DNA from: Roseateles_B sp041905785
Lineage (GTDB): Bacteria > Pseudomonadota > Gammaproteobacteria > Burkholderiales > Burkholderiaceae_C
Assembly: GCA_041905785.1 (NCBI GenBank)
Contig: JAYRKJ010000005.1
Span: 124,001-188,000, forward strand
Direction: 5' to 3'
DNA length: 64,000 bases
Part shown: piece after piece, positions 38,779 to 48,368 of the stretch
Layout: each line of letters opens with the position of its first letter
Numbering within the stretch: the stretch's first letter is position 1
Notes under the pieces: model-generated
The model's input: the letters and a program-made list of their open reading frames with translations, nothing else
What the model was told of the DNA's origin: nothing
Database searches by the model: none
Position numbers and translations under genes: made by a program

Positions 38779-39672
38779 ATGGTGTCCGCCGTCTTCCATT
38801 CCCCCGGCGAAGCGAGCGCAACAGGCGCAGCAAACCCGGCCAGTGCCATCCCACCGCCCAAGCCGCTGCCGGCACGCCCCAAGGCACCGCGTCAGCCGCT
38901 GGACTACACGGCGCTGCTGGCCCGTGTGCTGCCGCCCGTGCTGGGCCTGGCGCTGCTGATCGGACTGTGGGCCCTGCTGACCTTCAAAGGCGGCCCCATC
39001 CCCACGCCGGCTGCGACCTGGGACTCGGCCGTGCAGCTTTTCAGCGATCCCTTCTATCGCAAGGGACCCAACGACGTGGGCCTTGGCTGGAACGTGCTGA
39101 ACTCGCTGCAGCGCGTGGCGCTGGGCTTTGGCCTGGCGGCGGCGGTGGGCATCCCGCTGGGCTTCGTGATCGGCCGCTTCGAGTTCATCAACCGCATGGC
39201 CTCGCCCCTGATCAGCCTGCTCAAGCCGGTCTCGCCTCTGGCCTGGCTGCCCATCGGCCTGCTGGTCTTCAAGAGCGCGGACCCGGCGGCCATCTGGACC
39301 ATCTTCATCTGTTCGATCTGGCCCATGGTGGTCAACACCGCGGTGGGCGTGCAGCGCGTGCCGCAGGACTACCTCAACGTCGCCCGCGTGTTGAAGCTAT
39401 CGGAGTGGAAGCTGCTCACACGCATTCTTTTCCCCTCCGTGCTGCCCTACATGCTGACCGGCGTCCGACTCTCGGTGGGCACGGCCTGGCTGGTGATCGT
39501 CGCGGCCGAGATGCTGACCGGAGGCGTGGGCATCGGCTTCTGGGTCTGGGACGAATGGAACAACCTCAACGTGCAGCACATCATCGTCGCCATCTTCGTG
39601 ATCGGCATCGTGGGCCTGCTGCTGGAGTCGGCCCTGGTGGCACTCGCCCGTCGCTTCAGTTTTGAGGAATGA
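38779..39672 (+). CDS. nrtB: Nitrate ABC transporter permease
   Basis: A 297-residue inner-membrane permease of the NrtB/SsuC family. The first ~50 residues are a Pro/Ala-rich cytoplasmic stretch, followed by about six helices. The EAA loop is YLNVARVLKLSEWKLLTRILFPSVLP and the family-typical AWLVIVAAEMLTGGVGIGF is present. The start at MVSAVFHS has an AGGAG six bases upstream; the in-frame ATG six codons earlier is less well placed. Confidence 0.93.
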   Translation: MVSAVFHSPGEASATGAANPASAIPPPKPLPARPKAPRQPLDYTALLARVLPPVLGLALLIGLWALLTFKGGPIPTPAATWDSAVQLFSDPFYRKGPNDVGLGWNVLNSLQRVALGFGLAAAVGIPLGFVIGRFEFINRMASPLISLLKPVSPLAWLPIGLLVFKSADPAAIWTIFICSIWPMVVNTAVGVQRVPQDYLNVARVLKLSEWKLLTRILFPSVLPYMLTGVRLSVGTAWLVIVAAEMLTGGVGIGFWVWDEWNNLNVQHIIVAIFVIGIVGLLLESALVALARRFSFEE

Positions 39673-39682
39673 GGAGCTTCCC

Positions 39683-40525
39683 ATGTATTCGCACAACCCC
39701 TTCATCCAGATCCAGGGCGTGGAGATGGTCTACAAGACCCGCAAGGGCTCGTTCAAGGCACTGGAAGGCATCAACCTGGACATCCGCCGCGGCGAATTCA
39801 TCAGCCTGATCGGCCATTCCGGCTGCGGCAAGAGCACGCTGCTGAACCTGGTGGCCGGTCTGCTCAAGCCCAGCCAGGGAGCACTGCTGTGCGACCAGCG
39901 CGAGATCGCCGGCCCGGGCCCGGAGCGCGCCGTGGTCTTCCAGAACCATTCGCTGCTGCCCTGGCTGAGCTGCCTGGACAACGTGCTGCTGGCCGTGGAG
40001 ACGGTCTTTGCCGCCAAGGAGGCCCGGCCGCGCCTGGTGGCTCGCGCGCAGGCGGCCCTGGAGCTGGTGGGCATGGCGCATGCCGCCTACAAGCGCCCGC
40101 ACGAGATCTCCGGCGGCATGAAGCAGCGCGTGGGCATTGCCCGTGCCCTGGCCATGGAGCCCAAGGTGCTGCTGATGGACGAGCCCTTCGGCGCCCTGGA
40201 CGCGCTGACCCGCGCGCACCTGCAGGACGAGCTGCTCAAGATCGTCGCCACCACGCGCAGCACGGTGCTGATGGTGACGCACGATGTGGACGAGGCCGTG
40301 CTGCTCTCGGACCGCATCGTGATGATGAGCCCGCCCGTGCCGGCGGGCCGCGCGGCGACCCTGGCGCGGATCCAGTCGGTGCCCATCGCCCGGCCGCGCA
40401 ACCGGGTCGCGCTGGCCGAGGACCCGGTCTACCTGCAGTGCCGCAAGGCGGTGATCGACTTCCTTTACGCCGGTCACGCGCAGGGCTCGGAAGAACCCGC
40501 ACAGGAAGCCGCGCAGGAAGCCTGA
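39683..40525 (+). CDS. nrtD: Nitrate ABC transporter ATP-binding protein
   Basis: A 280-residue ATPase of the NrtC/NrtD type, without the extra binding-protein-like domain of NrtC. Walker A GHSGCGKST, signature ISGGMKQRVGIARAL, Walker B VLLMDEPFGALD and switch His MVTHDVDEA are all intact. The N-terminal MVYKTRKGSFKALEG is typical. GAGGAG precedes the ATG and it follows nrtB by ten bases. Confidence 0.93.
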   Translation: MYSHNPFIQIQGVEMVYKTRKGSFKALEGINLDIRRGEFISLIGHSGCGKSTLLNLVAGLLKPSQGALLCDQREIAGPGPERAVVFQNHSLLPWLSCLDNVLLAVETVFAAKEARPRLVARAQAALELVGMAHAAYKRPHEISGGMKQRVGIARALAMEPKVLLMDEPFGALDALTRAHLQDELLKIVATTRSTVLMVTHDVDEAVLLSDRIVMMSPPVPAGRAATLARIQSVPIARPRNRVALAEDPVYLQCRKAVIDFLYAGHAQGSEEPAQEAAQEA

Positions 40526-40592
40526 TCCGCATCCCTCCGACCTGGCAACCCGCATTCGCATCGAAGAGGGTCAGGTCTTGCCTGGAGCAAGC

Positions 40593-43019
40593 ATGAAGAA
40601 GATGAAACTGGTGATGGTGGGCAACGGCATGGCCGGCGTGCGCACCCTGGAAGAGCTGCTGAAGATCGCGCCCGATCTGTACGACATCACCGTGTTCGGC
40701 GCCGAGCCGCACCCCAACTACAACCGCATTCTGCTGTCGCCGGTGCTGGCGGGCGAGCAGACGCTGGACGAGATCATCCTCAACCCCTTGAGCTGGTACG
40801 AGGAGCATCACATCACCCTGCACCTGGGCAAGACGGTGACCGAGATCGACCGCCGCCGCCGCGTGGTGCGCGCCGCCGACGGCACCGAGGCCGCCTATGA
40901 CCGCCTGCTCATTGCCACCGGCTCCACGCCCTTCATCCTGCCCGTGCCCGGCAAGGATCTGGACGGCGTGATCGCCTACCGCGACATCGCGGACACCCAG
41001 ACCATGATCGAGGCCGCCGCCCGCTACCGCCAGGCCGTGGTCATCGGCGGCGGTCTGCTGGGGCTGGAGGCGGCCAACGGTCTGATGCTGCGCGGCATGG
41101 ACGTGACCGTGGTCCACCTGAGCGACTGGCTGCTGGAGCGGCAGCTGGACGAGCAGGCGGGCAGCCTGCTGCGCGACTCGCTGGTGCAGCGCGGTCTGAA
41201 GTTCCGCCTGGCCACGCAGACCGAGGCGCTGGTCGGCGACGAGGCCGGCCGCGTCAGCCAGGTGCGGTTCAAGGACGGCACGGCGATTCCCGCGCAGCTG
41301 GTGGTGATGGCCGCCGGCATCCGTCCCAACACGGCCCTGGCCGAGTCCGCCGGCCTGCTGTGCCAGCGCGGCGTGGTGGTCAGCGACACGCTGCAGACCG
41401 TCACCGACCCGCGCATCTACGCCGTCGGCGAATGCGCGGCGCATCGCGGCATCGCCTACGGGCTGGTGGCGCCGCTGTTCGAGCAGGGCAAGGTCTGCGC
41501 CACGCACCTGGCGCAGTTCGGCATCGGGCGCTATCAGGGCAGCCAGACCAGCACCAAGCTCAAGGTCACCGGCATCGACCTGTTCTCCGCGGGCGACTTC
41601 ATGGGCGGGGAGGGCAGCGAGGAAATCTTGATGAGCGACCCGCATGCCGGGGTCTACAAAAAGCTGGTGATCAAGGACGACAAGCTGGTCGGCGCCTGTC
41701 TTTACGGCGACACGGTCGACGGCAGCTGGTACTTCAAGCTGCTGCGCGAGGGCCGCAGCATCGCCGACATCCGCGAGCGGCTGATGTTCGGCGAGTCCAA
41801 TATCGGCGATGTCGGCCACGAAGGCCACAACAAGGCCGCCGCCATGGCCGACGGCGACGAGGTCTGCGGCTGCAACGGCGTCAGCAAAGGCGCCATTTGC
41901 AAGGCGATCAAGGAGAAGGGCCTGTTCACGCTGGAGGAGGTGCGCAAGCACACCAAGGCCAGCGCCTCCTGCGGCTCCTGCACCGGCCTGGTCGAGCAGC
42001 TGATCATGTTCACGGCCGGCGGCGACTATTCGGCCACGCCGCGCAAGAAGGCCATGTGCGGCTGCACGACGCTCAGCCACCAGGAGGTTCGCGAGGCCAT
42101 CCGCGACCGCCACCTCACGCGTCGCGAAGCCGTGATGCAGACCCTGGACTGGGCGAGCCCCGACGGCTGCCCGAGCTGCCGTCCGGCACTCAACTACTAC
42201 CTGATCAGCACCTGGCCCCATGAAGCGGCCGACGACCCGCAGTCGCGCCTGATCAACGAGCGCAGCCACGCCAACATCCAGAAGGACGGCAGCTACAGCG
42301 TGATCCCGCGCATGTGGGGCGGCGAAACCACCGCGTCCGAGCTGCGCCGCATCGCCGACGTGGTGGACAAGTACGCCATTCCCACCGTCAAGGTCACCGG
42401 CGGCCAGCGCATCGACCTGCTGGGCGTCAAGAAGGAGGACCTGCCCGCGGTCTGGCAGGACCTGGGGATGCCCTGTGGCCATGCCTATGCCAAGGCCCTG
42501 CGCACCGTGAAGACCTGCGTGGGCAGCGAGTGGTGCCGCTTCGGCACCCAGGACTCCACGCAGATGGGCAAGGATCTGGAACGCGCGCTGTGGCGCATGT
42601 ATGCGCCGCACAAGGTCAAGATCGCCGTCAGCGGCTGCCCGCGCAACTGCGCCGAGGCCGGCATCAAGGACGTGGGCGTGATCGGCGTGGACTCCGGCTG
42701 GGAGATCTACATCGCCGGCAACGGCGGCATCAAGACCGAAGTGGCCGAGTTCCTGTGCAAGCTGCGCACGGCCGAGGAGGTTCTGGAATACAGCGGCGCC
42801 TTCCTGCAGCTCTACCGTCTGGAGGGCTGGTACCTGGAGCGCACCGTGCATTACGTGGCCCGCGTGGGCATGGACCATGTCCGCCGTCGCATCCTGGAAG
42901 ACGCGCCCGGCCGCCAGGCCCTGTGGGCCGAGCTGCAGGCCGCTTTGGCGAATGAACCCGATCCCTGGTTCGAGCACGACAAGGCGCGCGTGGACCTGCG
43001 CCAGTTCGAAACCCTCTGA
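40593..43019 (+). CDS. nirB: Assimilatory nitrite reductase (NADH), large subunit
   Basis: An 808-residue cytoplasmic flavoprotein that reduces nitrite to ammonium. The N-terminal FAD/NADH-binding part has VGNGMAGVRTLEELL and the second dinucleotide site VVIGGGLLGLEAANGL. Next is a BFD-like [2Fe-2S] region (CGCNGVSKGAICKAI ... CGSCTGLVEQL). The siroheme/[4Fe-4S] part has the cluster cysteines in TCVGSEWCRFG and SGCPRNCAEAG. The siroheme precursor is made by CobA at the operon end. Length is usual for NirB. The start MKKMKLVMVGNG was chosen over an upstream TTG. Confidence 0.96.
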   Translation: MKKMKLVMVGNGMAGVRTLEELLKIAPDLYDITVFGAEPHPNYNRILLSPVLAGEQTLDEIILNPLSWYEEHHITLHLGKTVTEIDRRRRVVRAADGTEAAYDRLLIATGSTPFILPVPGKDLDGVIAYRDIADTQTMIEAAARYRQAVVIGGGLLGLEAANGLMLRGMDVTVVHLSDWLLERQLDEQAGSLLRDSLVQRGLKFRLATQTEALVGDEAGRVSQVRFKDGTAIPAQLVVMAAGIRPNTALAESAGLLCQRGVVVSDTLQTVTDPRIYAVGECAAHRGIAYGLVAPLFEQGKVCATHLAQFGIGRYQGSQTSTKLKVTGIDLFSAGDFMGGEGSEEILMSDPHAGVYKKLVIKDDKLVGACLYGDTVDGSWYFKLLREGRSIADIRERLMFGESNIGDVGHEGHNKAAAMADGDEVCGCNGVSKGAICKAIKEKGLFTLEEVRKHTKASASCGSCTGLVEQLIMFTAGGDYSATPRKKAMCGCTTLSHQEVREAIRDRHLTRREAVMQTLDWASPDGCPSCRPALNYYLISTWPHEAADDPQSRLINERSHANIQKDGSYSVIPRMWGGETTASELRRIADVVDKYAIPTVKVTGGQRIDLLGVKKEDLPAVWQDLGMPCGHAYAKALRTVKTCVGSEWCRFGTQDSTQMGKDLERALWRMYAPHKVKIAVSGCPRNCAEAGIKDVGVIGVDSGWEIYIAGNGGIKTEVAEFLCKLRTAEEVLEYSGAFLQLYRLEGWYLERTVHYVARVGMDHVRRRILEDAPGRQALWAELQAALANEPDPWFEHDKARVDLRQFETL

Positions 43020-43028
43020 GGAGCTGCC

Positions 43029-43430
43029 ATGCACACGACTGCACCGCTGAACGATGACTGGGTCGCCGTCTGCCGGCTGGACGACATCCCGCCCCTGGGA
43101 TCACGGCGCATCCTGCGCCCCGAGCACCCCGAGGCGGCGCCGGTGGCCCTGTTCCGCACCTCGGACGACGAGGTCCATGCCCTGCTGGACCGCTGCCCGC
43201 ATCAGGGCGGTCCGCTGAGCCAGGGCCTGGTCTTCGGCAAGGCCGTGGCCTGCCCGCTGCACAACTGGACCATCGAGCTGCGCACCGGCTGCGCCCGCGA
43301 GCCCGACGAGGGCCGCACGCCGCGCTTCGAAGTGAGCCTGCGCGAGGGCCAGGTCTTGCTGCGGAGCTCCGAACTGGCCAGCCTGGGCACCGACACGCTC
43401 GTGCCCAGCGCCTGCGGCCGCCGCTGCTGA
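43029..43430 (+). CDS. nirD: Nitrite reductase (NADH) small subunit, Rieske type
   Basis: A 133-residue Rieske-like [2Fe-2S] protein, partner of NirB. All four ligands are present: Cys56 and His58 in DRCPHQGG and Cys75 and His78 in ACPLHNW. E. coli NirD lacks these ligands, so this one should carry a real cluster and could pass electrons. Directly downstream of nirB (9 bp) and one base before nasA. Confidence 0.93.
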   Translation: MHTTAPLNDDWVAVCRLDDIPPLGSRRILRPEHPEAAPVALFRTSDDEVHALLDRCPHQGGPLSQGLVFGKAVACPLHNWTIELRTGCAREPDEGRTPRFEVSLREGQVLLRSSELASLGTDTLVPSACGRRC

Positions 43431-43431
43431 G

Positions 43432-46275
43432 ATGCCGGTGGGTACGCCGATGCAAACGCGCAGCACCTGTGCCTACTGCGGCGTGGGCTGTGGCCTGATC
43501 ATCGAGAGCGATGGTCGCCACATCACCGGCGTGCGGGGCGATCCCGAGCACCCGGCCAACTTCGGCCGGCTCTGCAGCAAGGGCGCCAGCCTGCACCTGA
43601 CCGCCCGGCCCGACGTGCTCGCCAGCCGCCGCCTGCTGATGCCGCGCTGGCGGGCGGAGCGTTCGCAGCCCTTCGAGGAGCCGGGCTGGGACGGCGTCCA
43701 GCAGCGTTTGGTCGAGCGCCTGCTGGCCCTGCGCCGCGTCCACGGGCCCGAGGCCTTGGGCTTCTACATTTCCGGGCAGCTGCTGACCGAGGATTACCAC
43801 GCCTTCAACAAGCTGGCGCGCGGCCTCTGGGGCACGCCGCACATCGACAGCAACTCGCGGCTGTGCATGAGCTCGGCCGTGGTGGGCTACAAAAAGGCCC
43901 TGGGGGCCGACGCACCGCCCTGCAGCTACGAGGACATCGAACTCGCCGACTGCCTCTTCATCGCGGGCTCCAATACCGCCTGGGCGCATCCCATCCTGTT
44001 CCGGCGCATCGAGGCTGCCAAGGCGGCACGGCCGAGCCTGCGCATCATCGTGGTCGATCCGCGCCGCACCGAAACCGCCGAGTTCGCCGACCTGCATCTG
44101 GCCCTGCGCCCAGGCAGCGACGTGGCCCTGTTCCAGGCCATGTTGCACCAGATGATCTGGGCAGGCTGGATCCGGCACGACTTCATCAGGGCGCACACTG
44201 AGGGCTTCGAGGCGGTGCGCGAGCAGGTGCGAACCGTGAACCCGGCCCGTGCGGCGCAGATCTGCGGCCTGCCCGAGGCGCAGATCATCGAGGCCGCCAG
44301 GCTTTTCGCGCAGAGTCCGGCCACGCTGTCCCTCTACTGCATGGGCCTCAACCAAAGCAGCGCCGGCACCGACAAGAACCAGGCCTTGATCCAGCTGCAC
44401 CTGGCGACCGGGCAGATCGGCCGCCCCGGCTGCGGCCCCTTCTCACTGACGGGGCAGCCCAACGCCATGGGCGGGCGCGAGGCCGGCGGCATGGCGACGC
44501 TGCTGCCAGGCCATCGCGATCCAGGCTCGGCCGCAGACCGGGCCGACGTTGCCGCCTTGTGGGGGGTGGACGCGCTTCCACCGCAAGCCGGCAAGACGGC
44601 CGTGGAGATGTTCGAAGCCGCCGCGGAAGGCGAGATCAAGGCCTTGTGGATAGCCTGCACCGACCCCGCGCAGTCCCTGCCGAACCAGGCCATGGTCCGC
44701 GCCGCATTGCAACGCTGCGAGCTGGTGGTACTGCAGGACGCCTTCACCGGCAGTGCTACCGCCGCATTCGCCCATGTGCTGCTGCCCGCGGCCACCTGGG
44801 GCGAGAAGGAGGGCACGGTGACCAACAGCGAGCGTCGCATCAGTCGGGTGCGCGCTGCCGTGCCACCGCCCGGCGAGGCGCGCAGCGACTGGCAGATCGT
44901 GCGCGACCTCGCGCGCCGCCTCGAACCGCATCTGCGGTCCGGTCAACCCAGCCTCTTCGCCTGGGACCGGCCGGAGCAGGCCTGGCTGGAGCACCGCGAG
45001 GCCACCCGCGGGCGGGACCTGGACATCACCGGCCTGAGCTATGCACGGCTGGAGCAGGCCCCCGTGCAATGGCCGTGCCCGGAAGGCTCCGAGCAGGGCC
45101 AGGCTCGCCTGTATCTCGACCATCGCTTTGCAAGGCCAAGCGGGCGCGCCTGCTTTCACGCGATCGAGTGGCGCCCGCCTGCGGAACCGCTCAGCGTCGA
45201 GCGTCCCGTGCAGCTCTCCAGCGGACGCTTGCGCGACCAGTGGCACAGCCTCAGCCGCAGCGGCACGGTGCCCGCGCTCTTTGCCAGCGCGCCGGAGCCG
45301 CGGCTGGGCCTGCATCCCGAGGAGCTGGCACGCCAGGGTCTCCGGGACGGCGAGCTGGTCGCGGTGGATTCGGCGCGCGGTCGGCTGCATGTGAAGGTGG
45401 CGGCCGATCCGCAGCTGGGCCAGCGCCAGGCCTGGCTGCCCATGCACTGGGGCAGCGAGTACCTGCTCGGCAGGGATGAGCAAGACCTGACCCTGGCCGG
45501 CGTCAATGCCCTCAGCCAGGCGGCGCTTTGCCCGGACTCCGGCCAGCCCGAGCTCAAGTACGCCGCCGTGGCCTTGCAGCGCCTGGTCCTGCCCTGGCGC
45601 GTGCTGGGCGCCTCCTACGTGGACGCTGCGCAGGCCGAATCCCTGCACCAGGCCCTGCTTGCACTGGGCCGAGAGGCCGGCTATGCCAGCTGCGTGCCGG
45701 TGGCCGGCGTGCAGCCCGGCCAGGTCGGCTGGCTGCTGGACGCTGCCTTCGCCGACATGCCGGATGCGGCCTGGGTGCAGCAGCTGGCTCGGGCGCTGGA
45801 CCTGCTGCGGCCAGGTGCCTTGCGTTATGCCGACGGCCGCCGCGGGCACCAGCGCCTGCTGCGCCTGCAGGGGGAGGGCGCCGAGGCGCGCCTGCAGACC
45901 TGGCTGCGTGTCGGCGAGGCCCGCGAGCCCCGTGACGCAGCGGGGAAGTCGGCGGCGGAGTCGGCCGGCGACGGTGACGGCGCCTGGCTGGACGCCTGGT
46001 GGCGTGAGGGGCGTCCCGTGGCCGCCCTTGGCCGTCACCTGCTGGCCCCGCAGGCGCTGGGCGCGGGCGCGCTGGGCACGTCCAGCCCGGTGGTCTGCCA
46101 ATGCCTGGGCGTGCGTGAAGCCCAGATCTTCGGCCAGCTGCAGCGCTGTCAAGACCTGGCCCCCGCCGAGCGCCTGCAGGCCTTGCAGGCCGGACTGCGT
46201 TGCGGCACCCAATGCGGTTCCTGCCTGCCCCAGCTGCGCAGGCTCAGCCAGACTTCCCTGGAGACTGCCCCATGA
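43432..46275 (+). CDS. nasA: Assimilatory nitrate reductase, catalytic subunit
   Basis: A 947-residue molybdopterin enzyme that reduces nitrate to nitrite in the cytoplasm. The N-terminal [4Fe-4S] cysteines are in CAYCGVGCGL and the later LCSKG. Typical bis-MGD contacts include HIDSNSRLCMSSAVVGYK and GRPGCGPFSLTGQPNAMGGRE. The C-terminus carries a BFD-like [2Fe-2S] domain (VCQCLGVREAQI ... CGTQCGSCLPQL). No NADH-oxidising partner (NasC) is seen nearby. The start may be this ATG or MQTRSTCAYCG six codons later. Confidence 0.94.
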   Translation: MPVGTPMQTRSTCAYCGVGCGLIIESDGRHITGVRGDPEHPANFGRLCSKGASLHLTARPDVLASRRLLMPRWRAERSQPFEEPGWDGVQQRLVERLLALRRVHGPEALGFYISGQLLTEDYHAFNKLARGLWGTPHIDSNSRLCMSSAVVGYKKALGADAPPCSYEDIELADCLFIAGSNTAWAHPILFRRIEAAKAARPSLRIIVVDPRRTETAEFADLHLALRPGSDVALFQAMLHQMIWAGWIRHDFIRAHTEGFEAVREQVRTVNPARAAQICGLPEAQIIEAARLFAQSPATLSLYCMGLNQSSAGTDKNQALIQLHLATGQIGRPGCGPFSLTGQPNAMGGREAGGMATLLPGHRDPGSAADRADVAALWGVDALPPQAGKTAVEMFEAAAEGEIKALWIACTDPAQSLPNQAMVRAALQRCELVVLQDAFTGSATAAFAHVLLPAATWGEKEGTVTNSERRISRVRAAVPPPGEARSDWQIVRDLARRLEPHLRSGQPSLFAWDRPEQAWLEHREATRGRDLDITGLSYARLEQAPVQWPCPEGSEQGQARLYLDHRFARPSGRACFHAIEWRPPAEPLSVERPVQLSSGRLRDQWHSLSRSGTVPALFASAPEPRLGLHPEELARQGLRDGELVAVDSARGRLHVKVAADPQLGQRQAWLPMHWGSEYLLGRDEQDLTLAGVNALSQAALCPDSGQPELKYAAVALQRLVLPWRVLGASYVDAAQAESLHQALLALGREAGYASCVPVAGVQPGQVGWLLDAAFADMPDAAWVQQLARALDLLRPGALRYADGRRGHQRLLRLQGEGAEARLQTWLRVGEAREPRDAAGKSAAESAGDGDGAWLDAWWREGRPVAALGRHLLAPQALGAGALGTSSPVVCQCLGVREAQIFGQLQRCQDLAPAERLQALQAGLRCGTQCGSCLPQLRRLSQTSLETAP

Positions 46276-47078
46276 ATGCCTCCCTCCCGTCACGCGGCCG
46301 TGTCAGCCTGGTGGGCGCCGGCCCCGGCGACCCCGAACTGATGACGCGCAAAGCCTGGTCCCGACTGATGCAGGCGGAGCTCGTGCTGGTGGACGAACTG
46401 GTGGATCGCCGCATCCTCGCCGAGTTGCCGGCCGGCACACGCGTGCTGCAGGTGGGCAAGCGCGGCGGCTGCGCCTCCACCGAGCAGGGCTTCATCCATG
46501 GCCTGATGATCCGTTCGGCGCGCCAGGGCCTGCGGGTGGTGCGTCTCAAGGGCGGTGATCCCTTCATCTTCGGCCGCGGCGGCGAGGAGATGGACGCCTT
46601 GCTGGCCGCCGGCGTCGAGGTCGAGGTCATCAATGGACTCAGCGCCGGCCTGGCTGGGCCGACCAGCGTGGGTATTGCGGTGACGGACCGTCGCTGCGCG
46701 CCCGGCGTCGCGCTGGTGACCGGTCACAACGGCGAAGGCGGCCGGGCGCCGGACTGGGCCGCCCTGGCGCGGTCTGGACTGACGCTGGTGGTCTACATGG
46801 GGGTGAGCCGCTGCAGCGAGATCGTGAATGCCTTGATGGCGGGCGGCCTGCCAGCCGACACGCCGGCTGCCGTCGTTTGCTCGGCCCATACCGAGCATCA
46901 GCGACAGGCCTGGACCCACCTCGCCGGTCTGCCCGCCATGCTGGTCACGCAGGACCTGAGCTCGCCGGCGGTGCTGGTCATCGGGGCCGCCGCCGGCATG
47001 GCACTGGCGCGCCAGCCGCTGCCATCGCCCAGCGTGGCGCCGCAGGCCTGCCGGCATCCGGGCGCCGCCAGGCGCTAG
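46272..47078 (+). CDS. cobA: Uroporphyrinogen-III C-methyltransferase
   Basis: A 268-residue SAM-dependent enzyme that makes precorrin-2, the precursor of siroheme. The SAM-site motif LVGAGPGDPELMT, the VGKRGG motif, RLKGGDPFIFGRGGEE and PTSVGIAVTDR are all present. It begins with a four-base overlap with the nasA stop (ATGA). Its place at the end of the operon fits the need of NirB for siroheme. The later dehydrogenase/ferrochelatase (CysG-like) part is not fused and must be encoded elsewhere. Confidence 0.95.
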   Translation: MNASLPSRGRVSLVGAGPGDPELMTRKAWSRLMQAELVLVDELVDRRILAELPAGTRVLQVGKRGGCASTEQGFIHGLMIRSARQGLRVVRLKGGDPFIFGRGGEEMDALLAAGVEVEVINGLSAGLAGPTSVGIAVTDRRCAPGVALVTGHNGEGGRAPDWAALARSGLTLVVYMGVSRCSEIVNALMAGGLPADTPAAVVCSAHTEHQRQAWTHLAGLPAMLVTQDLSSPAVLVIGAAAGMALARQPLPSPSVAPQACRHPGAARR

Positions 47079-47117
47079 GCCGCTCGTTCACCCGGCGCAG
47101 GCCCGTGGCGACCGACC

Positions 47118-48251
47118 TCAGCGACCGACCGAGGCCGGCGCAGGCGCGCTCGAATCCGGTCGCACGACTGCGGCAGCTGCCGCATGACCGGATTCGTCCG
47201 TCTGCTCATTCCGCAATGCCTGCGGCACGGGTTCATCGCCGGTGGCGCGCACGACGTACACGGAGCCCTGGAAACTGCGGTTCCAGCCCCACAGCGGCGC
47301 GGTGCTGAGCCTGACCTCGCACACCTTGCCATCGGTCAGGCGCAGGTGCACCAGCTCGGCACTGCCGCGGCAGTCCTCGGGCGAAGGGCGGGACGTCCGC
47401 GCCGTCGAGGCTGGCACATCGCTGTCCAGCAAGCACAGCAGGTCTTCCACGCTCTTGCCCTGGGCCTGCTGCTGTGATTGCTTGAGCAGGCGCTCGGCCG
47501 CCGGATTCATGCGGCGGACTCGGCCCTCGGCATCCGTCATCAGCACCGCGTCGCCCACCGACTTGAGTGCAATGTCCAGGTGCTCCGCGCGGGTGCTCAG
47601 CTCCAGGCGAAGGCGCTCGGTGAACTGAAACTGCCTGCGGATCAAGGTGCCGCCCGCTGCCAGCAGGGTCACCATGAGCGAACCGGCCGCAACAAGCGAC
47701 CAGCGCAGCTGGCTGCGGGCGCGCGTCTGGCGCTCGTTCATCAGCCGCAGCTGCTGGAGGGCGTCGCCCTCCATCGCATCCAGCAGGGCGTGCATGCGTT
47801 GCCGCGTGGGCATCAAGGGGGACTTGGCAAGGAAGGCGGCGGCTGCCGCCGGGCCCTGATCCTGGCGCAGTCGCAGGGCCTCGGAGACGATGGCGACGCG
47901 CTCATCGATCACCTGCCGCAGCTGCAGCCAGCGTGCCTGCTGTGCCGCGCTGTCCCGGACGAGGCTTCGAATGTGGCTGAGCGAAACCTCACGGCGGGCG
48001 ATCTGGTATTCCTGCGGGCGCTGGGGGCTTGCCTGCGCGGCGAACCGGACGGTCTGGGTTTCCAGCTCGATCTGCAAGGTGCTGCTGCGCACAAAGGCAA
48101 GCTCGGAAAGAAGCTGCTGCGCCTGCACCGCCTTGCGCGCCGCCTCGGCGCTGTCGCTGCACAGCTGGTACAGGAATGCGCCCAGCACCAGGCTGGCCAG
48201 CAGCATGGCGGCCAGCCCCCGTCGCACCATTCGTTCAAGGCCAGGCTGCAA
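47118..48251 (-). CDS. Membrane sensor protein with CHASE3 and PAS domains, no output domain
   Basis: A 377-residue inner-membrane protein. Two hydrophobic helices (LAAMLLASLVLGAFLYQL near the start and WSLVAAGSLMVTLLAAGGTL near residue 190) flank a ~160-residue helical CHASE3-like periplasmic sensor. A cytoplasmic PAS domain with LKSVGDAVLMTDAEGRVRRMNPAAERL follows. The protein then ends with a Pro/Ala-rich tail without a histidine kinase, GGDEF or MCP domain, so it could be truncated or act through a partner. It lies downstream of the nos genes on the same strand, 117 bp away. Confidence 0.75.
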   Translation of the reverse strand: MQPGLERMVRRGLAAMLLASLVLGAFLYQLCSDSAEAARKAVQAQQLLSELAFVRSSTLQIELETQTVRFAAQASPQRPQEYQIARREVSLSHIRSLVRDSAAQQARWLQLRQVIDERVAIVSEALRLRQDQGPAAAAAFLAKSPLMPTRQRMHALLDAMEGDALQQLRLMNERQTRARSQLRWSLVAAGSLMVTLLAAGGTLIRRQFQFTERLRLELSTRAEHLDIALKSVGDAVLMTDAEGRVRRMNPAAERLLKQSQQQAQGKSVEDLLCLLDSDVPASTARTSRPSPEDCRGSAELVHLRLTDGKVCEVRLSTAPLWGWNRSFQGSVYVVRATGDEPVPQALRNEQTDESGHAAAAAVVRPDSSAPAPASVGR

Positions 48252-48368
48252 TGGGACCGCCTCATGGACGAGTTGCGCTTGCCGGAAGTATGCGTTGCCG
48301 TAGCGGCGCGGCTCAGAAGCCCGGCACCGCCGTGAGGTTTTGTGCGGCGGCTCGTCGTGGCATTTTCC

